Assembly (NCBI GenBank): GCA_013002425.1 | Contig: JABDJQ010000001.1 | Location: 1 to 5,366, forward strand | Direction: 5' to 3' | Length of the DNA stretch: 5,366 bases | Origin: Gemmatimonadota bacterium | GTDB taxonomy: Bacteria; Orphanbacterota; Orphanbacteria; Orphanbacterales; Orphanbacteraceae | Shown: piece after piece, positions 1 to 5,126 of the stretch | How the letters are laid out: every line of letters starts with the position of its first letter | Position numbering within the stretch: the first letter of the stretch is position 1 | The notes under the pieces: generated by a model | Database searches by the model: none | Told to the model about the DNA's origin: nothing | The model's input: the letters and a program-made list of their open reading frames with translations, nothing else | Translations under genes and position numbers: made by a program

Positions 1-750
1 GCCCTGCACGGCGCCCCCGATTCCGAACCCCGTCGGCCCTTCGATCAAGGTATCGGAAAGCGCGAGGAGTCCGTTTCGTTCCGCAAAGCCTTCGTTCACG
101 ATGAGAGCGGGGGAAGCGCCGGTGTCGAGAACGAACAACCCTTCGTGCTTCAGGTGCATGTCATCCGAATGCTCCTCGATTCCGGCATAAACGAAGGGAA
201 GGTTGTGTTTGAACTGCAGCGGTACTTCATCGCCGTCGCCTTCGTACGTCCACTCGGCCGGATCGTGGAGCTTGACCCGCTCGTTCGCGTAGTCGATTTC
301 GACGGCGAAGTCGCTGAGCACGTTGTATCCGAGCACGCCGTCGAGAGCGGCGCCCGTATGAATGGAAAGGGGGGCGAGCGGGGCGCCGGCGAACGTCACG
401 TTCTCGAACGAAGCGCCGCCGATCGCGATCGTGGCGGCCTGAAAAATCGAAATCTCGTGGGTTTCCGCGCCCGCGCCCATCGCCTGCGCCCGGCCGACCG
501 CTTCGAGACCCAGGCGTTCCGCGACCGCCGGGTCGAGCGCCGACATCATCGCGCCGGTGTCGAGAATGAACGAAAGCGTTTCTTTCGAACCGTTGATCGA
601 AACCGGCACATAGATCAGGCCGCCTCGCCATTCCATCGACATTTCGAATTCTCCCGCGTGAATCGGACCGGATACGAAAAGCGCACTCAAGAGAGCGGCG
701 ACCAGGAAAGGAACCGCCCGTCTGCGGGTGCGGCGTGTCTTTTCTCTCAT
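1..750 (-). CDS. Exported retropepsin-like aspartic protease with two D-T-G motifs (partial, C-terminus outside window)
   Basis: Read on the minus strand from an ATG at 750, the frame stays open for 250 codons to the window edge, so the C-terminus is missing. Residues 1-32 look like a Sec signal peptide: a very basic start (K4, R6, R7, R9-R11), a hydrophobic core at about 12-28 and a likely cut after I-H-A (residue 32). Two retropepsin-type active-site motifs follow: FILDTGA (D64) and FVLDTGA (D209). D-G-V-L-G-Y-N-V-L at 137-145 matches the flap-distal hydrophobic-G motif of the family. Each half would supply one catalytic Asp, so one chain could form the active site that viral retropepsins build as a dimer. 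Related bacterial proteins often carry a C-terminal PDZ domain, which cannot be seen here. An AGGAG (759-763) lies 8 bases before the ATG. The start overlaps the glycosylase stop as ATGA, so translational coupling is likely. The substrate is unknown. Confidence 0.85.
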   Translation of the reverse strand, partial: MREKTRRTRRRAVPFLVAALLSALFVSGPIHAGEFEMSMEWRGGLIYVPVSINGSKETLSFILDTGAMMSALDPAVAERLGLEAVGRAQAMGAGAETHEISIFQAATIAIGGASFENVTFAGAPLAPLSIHTGAALDGVLGYNVLSDFAVEIDYANERVKLHDPAEWTYEGDGDEVPLQFKHNLPFVYAGIEEHSDDMHLKHEGLFVLDTGASPALIVNEGFAERNGLLALSDTLIEGPTGFGIGGAVQG

Positions 751-1466
751 TGCGATCGCTCCTGACGCGCGGGCCGTCCTGCGCCCGCCTCGATCTCGCT
801 CCGCGCGCGGCTGAAGACGGCGCGCAACATTTCGGGTGTCAACCTTCCCGTGAACGTGTTCTGCTGGCTCGGATGATACGACGCGAGCAGGAACGGGTGG
901 CCCGGCGCGCGCGAAAACGCGCCATGGCCGAAGCGCGGCGCGGGGCCTTCGGCGAGCCAGCCGCGCGCGCGAAACTGGAGCAGCGCCGCGCGAAACGCGA
1001 TGCCCCCGAGAGCGACGACACCGTGCAGCGCGCGCATTGCGTCGAACGTGGCCGTGAGATGCGCGCCGCACGCTTCGAACTCTTCACGAGCGGGCTTGTT
1101 TCCGGGCGGAGCGCAATGGACAGCGGCGGTGATGCACGCGTCCTGCAGCACGAGTCCGTCTCCGCGGCGCTCCGAGGTCAACTGGTTCGCGAAACCGGTT
1201 TCGTGAAGCGCCCGGTTCAGGAAATCGCCCGAGCGATCCCCCGTGAACATGCGGCCCGTGCGATTCGCCCCGTGCGCGCCGGGCGCGAGTCCCACGATCA
1301 GAAGGCGCGCGCGCGGACTGCCGAAGTCGGGCACGGGCTTCCCCCAGTACCGTTCGTTCCGGTGCGCGGCCCTCTTCTCGCGCGCGACCCGCCTGCAATG
1401 CGAGATCAACCGTTCACACCGGTCGCAACGAACGATTGACTGCTGTAGACTCCTCCAGGTCGTCAC
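747..1466 (-). CDS. Family 5 uracil-DNA glycosylase (UDGb type, iron-sulfur)
   Basis: This 239-residue protein is a base-excision repair enzyme that removes uracil, and in studied family members other deaminated bases, from DNA. The family 5 signature is clear: GLAPGAHGANRTGR at residues 59-72 followed by M-F-T-G-D (D77), and the C-terminal S-Y-H-P-S-Q-Q-N-T-F-T-G-R-L (196-209) with H198. Family 5 lacks the polar catalytic residue that other families carry just after G-L-A-P, and here too a small residue (G63) stands there. Four cysteines are placed as expected for a 4Fe-4S cluster: C14 and C17 (C-x2-C), C118 and C133 (C-x14-C). Extra cysteines are C24 and C111. The start is GTG. It is supported by GGAGAGG on the minus strand (1475-1481) with an 8-base spacer, and no other start codon lies just upstream in frame. 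The last 10 residues are basic and polar, and the stop overlaps the protease start. Confidence 0.92.
   Translation of the reverse strand: MTTWRSLQQSIVRCDRCERLISHCRRVAREKRAAHRNERYWGKPVPDFGSPRARLLIVGLAPGAHGANRTGRMFTGDRSGDFLNRALHETGFANQLTSERRGDGLVLQDACITAAVHCAPPGNKPAREEFEACGAHLTATFDAMRALHGVVALGGIAFRAALLQFRARGWLAEGPAPRFGHGAFSRAPGHPFLLASYHPSQQNTFTGRLTPEMLRAVFSRARSEIEAGAGRPARQERSQ
1186..1207. repeat. 22-base imperfect palindrome inside the glycosylase gene
   Basis: TTCGCGAAACC is followed without a gap by GGTTTCGTGAA. The arms match at 10 of 11 positions. The palindrome encodes ordinary residues of the glycosylase (around H88-N94), so it may be chance in GC-rich sequence or a protein-binding site; nothing else nearby supports a regulatory role. 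Confidence 0.5.
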
Positions 1467-1525
1467 CGTGTTCGCCTCTCCGAATCTGCACCGGACACGC
1501 GGCCCGAAAGGAGATCCGCCCTCAC
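1467..1525. promoter_or_regulatory. Divergent intergenic region between glycosylase and membrane-protein operon
   Basis: These 59 bases separate two genes that point away from each other. The minus-strand ribosome binding site (GGAGAGG, 1475-1481) serves the glycosylase. The plus-strand AAGGAG (1508-1513), with a rather long 12-base spacer, serves the ATG at 1526. The region must hold or adjoin both promoters, yet I see no convincing paired -35/-10 boxes. A TTGACT at 1436-1441 lies inside the glycosylase gene but lacks a -10 partner at 16-18 bases. Promoters may therefore overlap the coding starts or use non-standard sigma factors. Confidence 0.5.
1508..1513 (+). promoter_or_regulatory. Ribosome binding site choosing ATG 1526 as start
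   Basis: AAGGAG is the only good Shine-Dalgarno match in front of the membrane-protein gene. The frame is open further upstream to a TTG at 1436, but that start would overlap the divergent glycosylase gene, has no ribosome binding site and would add 30 polar residues before the first helix. ATG at 1526 is therefore preferred. Confidence 0.7.
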
Positions 1526-2887
1526 ATGGAGCCCCGGAAGCTCAGCACACGGTCCGTCTTTGCGACCTGGTGGCCGCTGGCCGCCAGCTGGCTCATGATG
1601 GGGCTCGAACTCCCGCTCGTCTCCGCCGTCGTCGCGCGTCTCGTGGACCCGTCCATTCAACTGGCGGCGTACGGCGGTATCGTATTTCCGATTTCGCTTC
1701 TGATCGAAGCGCCGATCATCATGATCCTGACAGCCTCGACCGTCCTGTGCAAGGACTGGGATTCCTTCGCGAAGCTCCGCCGGTTCACGGTGATATCCGC
1801 GATCGCACTGACAGCCATTCACCTGCTGATCGCGGCCACGCCGCTCTTCGATTTCGTCGTGGGGCGCCTGATCGACGCGCCGCAGGCGATCCACGAGCCG
1901 GCGCGCATCGGGCTGCTCATCATGACGCCGTGGACGGCCGCCATCGCGTACCGTCGCTTTCTGCAGGGCGTGCTGATCCGTTTCGGTCGATCGCGCGCGG
2001 TCGGCATCGGTACGGCCGTGCGACTGATCACGATTCTCGTCCTGCTGGGGACGGGCTATCTGAATCGATGGTCCGGTATCGTGACGGCGACCGTCGCCGT
2101 TGCCGCGGGGGTGATGATCGAAGCCCTCTTCGCCGTTCTCGTTTCGAGACCCGTGCTGCGCGGGCCTTTGCGCGACGCGAAACCGGTGGCTCAGACGATC
2201 ACGCTGCGCAGGCTGCTCGCGTTCTACGTGCCGCTGGCCGCGACGCCTCTCTTCGTGATCTTCGCCCAGCCGCTCGCGAGCGCCGCGATGAGCCGCATGC
2301 CGAACCCGATCGACTCGCTGGCCGTCTGGCCCGTGCTCGGCGGGTTCCTTTTCACGTTTCGCTCGGTCGGATTCGCTTACAACGAAGTCGTGGTTCTGTC
2401 GCTCGAAACTCCCGACCCTGACCGCGCGCTCCCCCGGTTCACGATCGGACTCGCCGCCGTGGTCACGACGATCCTGTTTCTGATTGCCGCCACGCCCGCC
2501 GCCAGGCTCTGGTTCGCCAACGTTTCCGGACTGTCGCCCGCGCTCGTCGCGATCGGGGCGAGCGCCATCTGGATCGGTGTCGTGATGCCCGGGCTCAGCG
2601 TGTTTCAGGCGCTCTTCATGGGAAAACTGGTGCATGCGCACAAGACCCGGCCGGTCACGGAAGCCGTTTTCGTTTATATTGCCGTGACGTCCCTCGTGCT
2701 CGCGGCGGGCGTTCGAAACGGTACGGTTACGGGAATCTACTTCGGGCAACTGGCGATGGTAGCGGGCAACGCCTGCCAGACTCTCTGGCTGTGGTTTCGC
2801 GGGCGACGTCTCGGACGCGTTCTGCCTGTGGAGGCCCTGGCCGAAACCGTGGTTCCTGTCGAGACATGGAAAGAGTCGAAGCAATGA
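1526..2887 (+). CDS. Polytopic membrane protein, MATE/MOP-flippase-like (possibly ANKH-like)
   Basis: The 453-residue product is very hydrophobic, with about 12 predicted membrane helices near residues 11-35, 47-72, 88-108, 126-149, 157-180, 184-208, 231-252, 264-290, 304-323, 336-362, 378-398 and 402-424, then a polar tail. Size and helix count match the MATE/MOP superfamily (drug/Na+ antiporters, Wzx and MurJ flippases). The two halves visibly repeat: W-W-P-L-A-A-S at 15-21 and Y-V-P-L-A-A-T at 234-240 start segments that align without gaps (P17-P42 with P236-P261), as expected for a fold of two six-helix bundles. The spacing of P-L near each half start and the Y-G-x-x-x-x-I stretch in helix 2 recall the ANKH (progressive ankylosis) branch from memory, but I cannot confirm this. 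The start is chosen by AAGGAG at 1508-1513. The stop overlaps the next gene's ATG, which couples it to a membrane glycosyltransferase. The substrate is unknown: drug, small anion or lipid-linked sugar are all possible. Confidence 0.68.
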   Translation: MEPRKLSTRSVFATWWPLAASWLMMGLELPLVSAVVARLVDPSIQLAAYGGIVFPISLLIEAPIIMILTASTVLCKDWDSFAKLRRFTVISAIALTAIHLLIAATPLFDFVVGRLIDAPQAIHEPARIGLLIMTPWTAAIAYRRFLQGVLIRFGRSRAVGIGTAVRLITILVLLGTGYLNRWSGIVTATVAVAAGVMIEALFAVLVSRPVLRGPLRDAKPVAQTITLRRLLAFYVPLAATPLFVIFAQPLASAAMSRMPNPIDSLAVWPVLGGFLFTFRSVGFAYNEVVVLSLETPDPDRALPRFTIGLAAVVTTILFLIAATPAARLWFANVSGLSPALVAIGASAIWIGVVMPGLSVFQALFMGKLVHAHKTRPVTEAVFVYIAVTSLVLAAGVRNGTVTGIYFGQLAMVAGNACQTLWLWFRGRRLGRVLPVEALAETVVPVETWKESKQ

Positions 2888-4251
2888 ACCTCCTGTTCCG
2901 TCAGCCGATCTCCGTATTCTGCATCGCGCTCGCGTTGCGAGCTCTTGTCGTGTTCGGATTTCTCAGAGACATGCCTTTCGTTTCCGATGCCGCGAACTAC
3001 GCGGCGATGGCGATCGGGTTCCTGACGGCGTTTCCCGGAGAGATCGCGTTCTTCTGGCCGCCCGGAACCGCGCTGATTCTCCTGCCGTGGCACATGCTGT
3101 TCGGGGATTCGCCGATCGTGGCGCAGTGCGTGGTACTCGTGTTCAGCAGTCTTGCGGCCGCGCTGACCGTCACGGTGGCCCGCGCCGTTCTCGGGCGCGA
3201 ATCGGATCTCACGTGGGTCGGAATCGCGGCCTGTTTCTACCCCGCTTCGCTTCTCATGGCCGGGCAGACGTACTCGCAGCATTTCATCGCGGTGCCGATG
3301 CTGCTGATCGCGATCGTTCTGATCCGCTATCTGAACTCGCCGAAAGCGACGACCGCTCTGCTCCTCGGCCTCCTGCTCGGCGTTGCCGTGCTCGTCCGTC
3401 CGTCGGCGCTCTCCGTCACCGCCGCCCTCGTCCCGTTTCTCGTCTGGTGGAACGTGTCCCCGCGAAACGGCGCGTCGCGAAACGGCGCGATCCCGGGCGC
3501 CGTGCGGGACGTCGTACTGCTGCTCCTGCCGGTCGCGCTTCTGGCGACGCCCGTTCTGCTTCACAATCAGAAGCACGATGCGGGATTCTCGCTTTCGACG
3601 AACAACGAATGGAACCTGTTCGTCGGAAACAACCGGTACACACCCGATTACAAGACGAGCCACTTCGGCCAGCGCGCTCCGGAGGATCTGCCGCGCGAGA
3701 TTCGGAAGTATCTCCGCGCGCAGAAAGGTTCGCTCGATCGCGAAGACCGCGAGCGCCTGAAGAGCACGACGATCGAGTTCATGAAAGAAAACCCGGTAAG
3801 GACGATCGTACGGACGTGGAATCGGGTGAAGGCGTTCTGGGGCGCGGACTACATCATGTCACGCCAGATCCAGAACCATTTCGATCTCGGCTCGCGCGGC
3901 GTGATTCCGCTTCTCGTGTTCGAAGCCGGCGGGTACCTGCTGATCGCGTGTCTCGCGCTGGTCGGTTTCTTTCATGCGCGAAGTGAAATCGCGCGGGCGG
4001 GCCTGTTCGCGCTCCCCCTCCTCGCGCTGGCGTACCAGGCTCCGTATTCGATCGCGTTCTCGGCCGGGACTTATCACTATCCCGTTTTCTTTCTGCTCTT
4101 TCCGTTCGCGGCCGTGGGGTTCGGCGAGGCGCTGCGCCGGAGAAAGCCGATACCACTGACCGGGAAGCGTTTGCTCGCGTGCCTCGTTCTGCTCGCGCTC
4201 TTTGCCGCGCTGCAGATCGAGTACGTCTGGCACACGATCAAAGCGACCTAG
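2884..4251 (+). CDS. GT-C fold membrane glycosyltransferase, ArnT/PMT (GT39)-like
   Basis: The 455-residue product is an integral membrane protein with the marks of glycosyltransferases that take a sugar from a polyprenyl-phosphate donor on the outer face of the inner membrane. After helix 1 comes the first outer loop with S-D-A-A-N-Y (D35, the position of the catalytic Asp in this superfamily), then F-W-P-P-G-T-A (57-63), the counterpart of the usual P-P-G-x-P motif. V-R-P-S-A-L (171-176) is the family's R-P motif. A soluble stretch at about 228-335 holds N-L-F-V-G-N-N (244-250) and an amphipathic E-N-P-V-R-T-I-V-R segment (302-310). H-Y-P (398-400) lies late, near the usual R-Y-x-x-P site. 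Q128 stands where many relatives have Glu after helix 3. Start: ATG at 2884 inside the ATGA overlap with the transporter-like gene, with a weak GGAAAGAG 8 bases upstream. An in-frame ATG at 2866 is possible. Acceptor and sugar are unknown. Confidence 0.82.
   Translation: MNLLFRQPISVFCIALALRALVVFGFLRDMPFVSDAANYAAMAIGFLTAFPGEIAFFWPPGTALILLPWHMLFGDSPIVAQCVVLVFSSLAAALTVTVARAVLGRESDLTWVGIAACFYPASLLMAGQTYSQHFIAVPMLLIAIVLIRYLNSPKATTALLLGLLLGVAVLVRPSALSVTAALVPFLVWWNVSPRNGASRNGAIPGAVRDVVLLLLPVALLATPVLLHNQKHDAGFSLSTNNEWNLFVGNNRYTPDYKTSHFGQRAPEDLPREIRKYLRAQKGSLDREDRERLKSTTIEFMKENPVRTIVRTWNRVKAFWGADYIMSRQIQNHFDLGSRGVIPLLVFEAGGYLLIACLALVGFFHARSEIARAGLFALPLLALAYQAPYSIAFSAGTYHYPVFFLLFPFAAVGFGEALRRRKPIPLTGKRLLACLVLLALFAALQIEYVWHTIKAT
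3461..3489 (+). repeat. 15-base tandem duplication inside the glycosyltransferase gene
   Basis: CGCGAAACGGCGCGT is followed directly by a copy differing only in its last base, giving two 15-base units (3461-3475 and 3476-3490) with 14 of 15 bases identical. In frame it gives R-N-G-A-S then R-N-G-A-I (residues 194-203) in a loop between two helices, so it keeps the frame and probably arose by replication slippage. Confidence 0.85.
4248..4251. other. CTAG shared by two convergent stop codons
   Basis: The glycosyltransferase ends in TAG at 4249-4251, and the lipoprotein gene ends on the other strand in TAG at 4250-4248. Because CTAG is self-complementary, the same four bases carry both stops. 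No terminator hairpin can lie between the genes, so transcripts from the two sides must overlap into the opposite coding region unless stopped there. Confidence 0.95.
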
Positions 4252-5006
4252 CTTCCGGCAGCAGTCAGGCTTCCGCCGGCGGTATTCCCTCCGCCCGGCG
4301 TCGCGAATATGTTGAGAAGCAGGATGCCGGAACCGTTGTCGACCTGATGGCTGAAGCGGAGCCACGTGTCATACGGCCCGCTGTAGTTCGCGCCGCTCGG
4401 ATAGACGCGAATGTTCGACCCCTCGAGCAAACGGTAATACCCGAAGTACGTGAGGGGAGAGTCCGGCTCGAGCGTGCAGCCGCACCGGCGCTCCCACCTC
4501 TTCTCGCCTGTGCCGAGGCCCATGTTGACCCCGAACTCCACTTCGTCGTCGGCACGGTTGGATAGCATGATGGCGAAGTATTTTTCGCCATTCACCGTGT
4601 TGCTGATGATGACGCGCGAGGGGGTGGAGGCGGTCACGACGAAGTGGTAGCCGAGAGGTTCGCCGACCGGGTCGCCCGCGGTATTGCGACTCTGGATCAT
4701 GTCCCAGCGAAGAGGTCCCCCGTCCAGAGGCACGGTTACAATGACGGAATCGACGCGACCAGCGGTGCCGAGTGCTTTTCCGTCCTGCGCCAGACGAACG
4801 GGGGAGAAGAGCTTGTTGACTACTTTGATCGTACGTTGCGGTCCGTCCGAGCCGCCCGGCGAACTGTCTGGCGGGCCGGCCGCGCCGGGTGTATTCTCGG
4901 GATCGGTGAAGCGATTGCCGGAGCCGCAGCCGAGCGCGAGAAGCGCCAGGATCACCAGGCAGAGAAAGGCGATGCCGGCCAGTGTGGTGGATTGTGTGCG
5001 TTGCAC
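4248..5006 (-). CDS. Putative lipoprotein of unknown function with a C-G-C motif
   Basis: I do not recognise a named family for this 252-residue protein. Residues 1-27 form a lipoprotein signal: R3, a hydrophobic core (9-25) and A-L-G-C with the lipidated C27, followed by G28-S29. Residues 28-57 are a Gly/Pro/Ser/Asp-rich linker. From R58 on, alternating hydrophobic stretches (T-I-K-V-V-N, S-V-I-V-T-V-P, Y-H-F-V-V-T-A, R-V-I-I-S-N) suggest a beta-sandwich. R-R-C-G-C (173-177) holds the only two cysteines of the mature domain, a possible metal or disulfide site, followed by an aromatic Y-F-G-Y-Y (187-191) and a Gly/Ala tail. The start is GTG: an in-frame TGA only three codons upstream excludes a longer protein, and a later start would destroy the signal peptide. 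No good ribosome binding site is visible (a weak GGAA lies about 14 bases away). The gene converges on the glycosyltransferase, so it is not co-transcribed with it. Confidence 0.8.
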   Translation of the reverse strand: MQRTQSTTLAGIAFLCLVILALLALGCGSGNRFTDPENTPGAAGPPDSSPGGSDGPQRTIKVVNKLFSPVRLAQDGKALGTAGRVDSVIVTVPLDGGPLRWDMIQSRNTAGDPVGEPLGYHFVVTASTPSRVIISNTVNGEKYFAIMLSNRADDEVEFGVNMGLGTGEKRWERRCGCTLEPDSPLTYFGYYRLLEGSNIRVYPSGANYSGPYDTWLRFSHQVDNGSGILLLNIFATPGGGNTAGGSLTAAGS

Positions 5007-5054
5007 GGGCGGTCAGTCGTTTCCGGGTAGCATTCCGGGGCTTTTTCGACGACG

Positions 5055-5075
5055 TTGCCGCGGAATTGCCGCGGA
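5055..5075 (+). repeat. Direct repeat TTGCCGCGGA x2 (possible operator)
   Basis: TTGCCGCGGA occurs at 5055-5064 and again at 5066-5075, one helical turn apart (period 11). Each copy contains the self-complementary CCGCGG, so the pair also reads as an inverted repeat. It lies directly upstream of, and touches, the candidate -35 box of the moaB-like gene, a place typical for a regulator-binding site. No regulator gene is in view. Confidence 0.45.
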
Positions 5076-5100
5076 CAAGTATCCTAAATACGGAAATAAT
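5072..5100 (+). promoter_or_regulatory. Candidate promoter for the moaB-like gene
   Basis: CGGACA (5072-5077, four of six matches to TTGACA) and AATAAT (5095-5100, five of six matches to TATAAT) are separated by exactly 17 bases. A start of transcription near 5107 would leave a leader of about 20 bases holding AAGGG (5113-5117), 9 bases before the ATG at 5127. The match is by eye against the housekeeping consensus and the host's sigma preferences are unknown. Confidence 0.45.
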
Positions 5101-5126
5101 TATTACATATCGAAGGGTTTCGGTCA

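Larger units (their letters stand above)
5007..5126. promoter_or_regulatory. Divergent intergenic region, lipoprotein gene and moaB-like gene
   Basis: This 120-base spacer is the only real gap in the window. Its left part is GC-rich and holds a repeated TTGCCGCGGA. Its right part (about 5080-5110) is sharply AT-rich compared with everything around it, as expected for promoter melting regions. A plausible promoter faces right. For the lipoprotein I only find a weak minus-strand GATACT (5084-5079) without a good -35 partner. Confidence 0.55.

Noticed and set aside
1..42. Twin-arginine export signal on the protease
   Set aside because: Several Arg-Arg pairs precede the hydrophobic core, but the R-R-x-F-L-K pattern is absent; a Sec signal explains the sequence better.
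145..765. Plus-strand 206-codon open frame
   Set aside because: It is antisense to the aspartic protease, whose signal peptide and D-T-G motifs show the minus strand is coding. The plus-strand product is Arg-rich and has no family features.
735..1439. Plus-strand 234-codon open frame
   Set aside because: It is antisense to the uracil-DNA glycosylase, which has an unmistakable family signature.
1436..1451. TTGACT and TAGACT as promoter boxes for the plus-strand operon
   Set aside because: Each resembles a consensus box, but only 4 bases separate them and neither has a partner at 16-18 bases.
1436..1525. TTG at 1436 as the start of the membrane-protein gene
   Set aside because: It lacks a ribosome binding site, would overlap the divergent glycosylase start and would add 30 polar residues before the first helix. 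ATG at 1526 follows AAGGAG.
1463..2884. A 473-codon open frame on the minus strand, fully antisense to the membrane-protein gene
   Set aside because: Its product is almost entirely Arg, His, Asp, Glu and Gly with no hydrophobic core. It mirrors the GC-rich codons of the real gene on the other strand, which has clear helices, a ribosome binding site and an internal repeat.
2737..3663. Minus-strand 308-codon open frame
   Set aside because: It is a charged, low-complexity shadow of the glycosyltransferase and of the end of the membrane-protein gene.
4252..5126. Rho-independent terminators around the lipoprotein gene
   Set aside because: I found no GC-rich hairpin followed by a T run. The short CTTTTT near 5041 has no adjoining stem in the right orientation.
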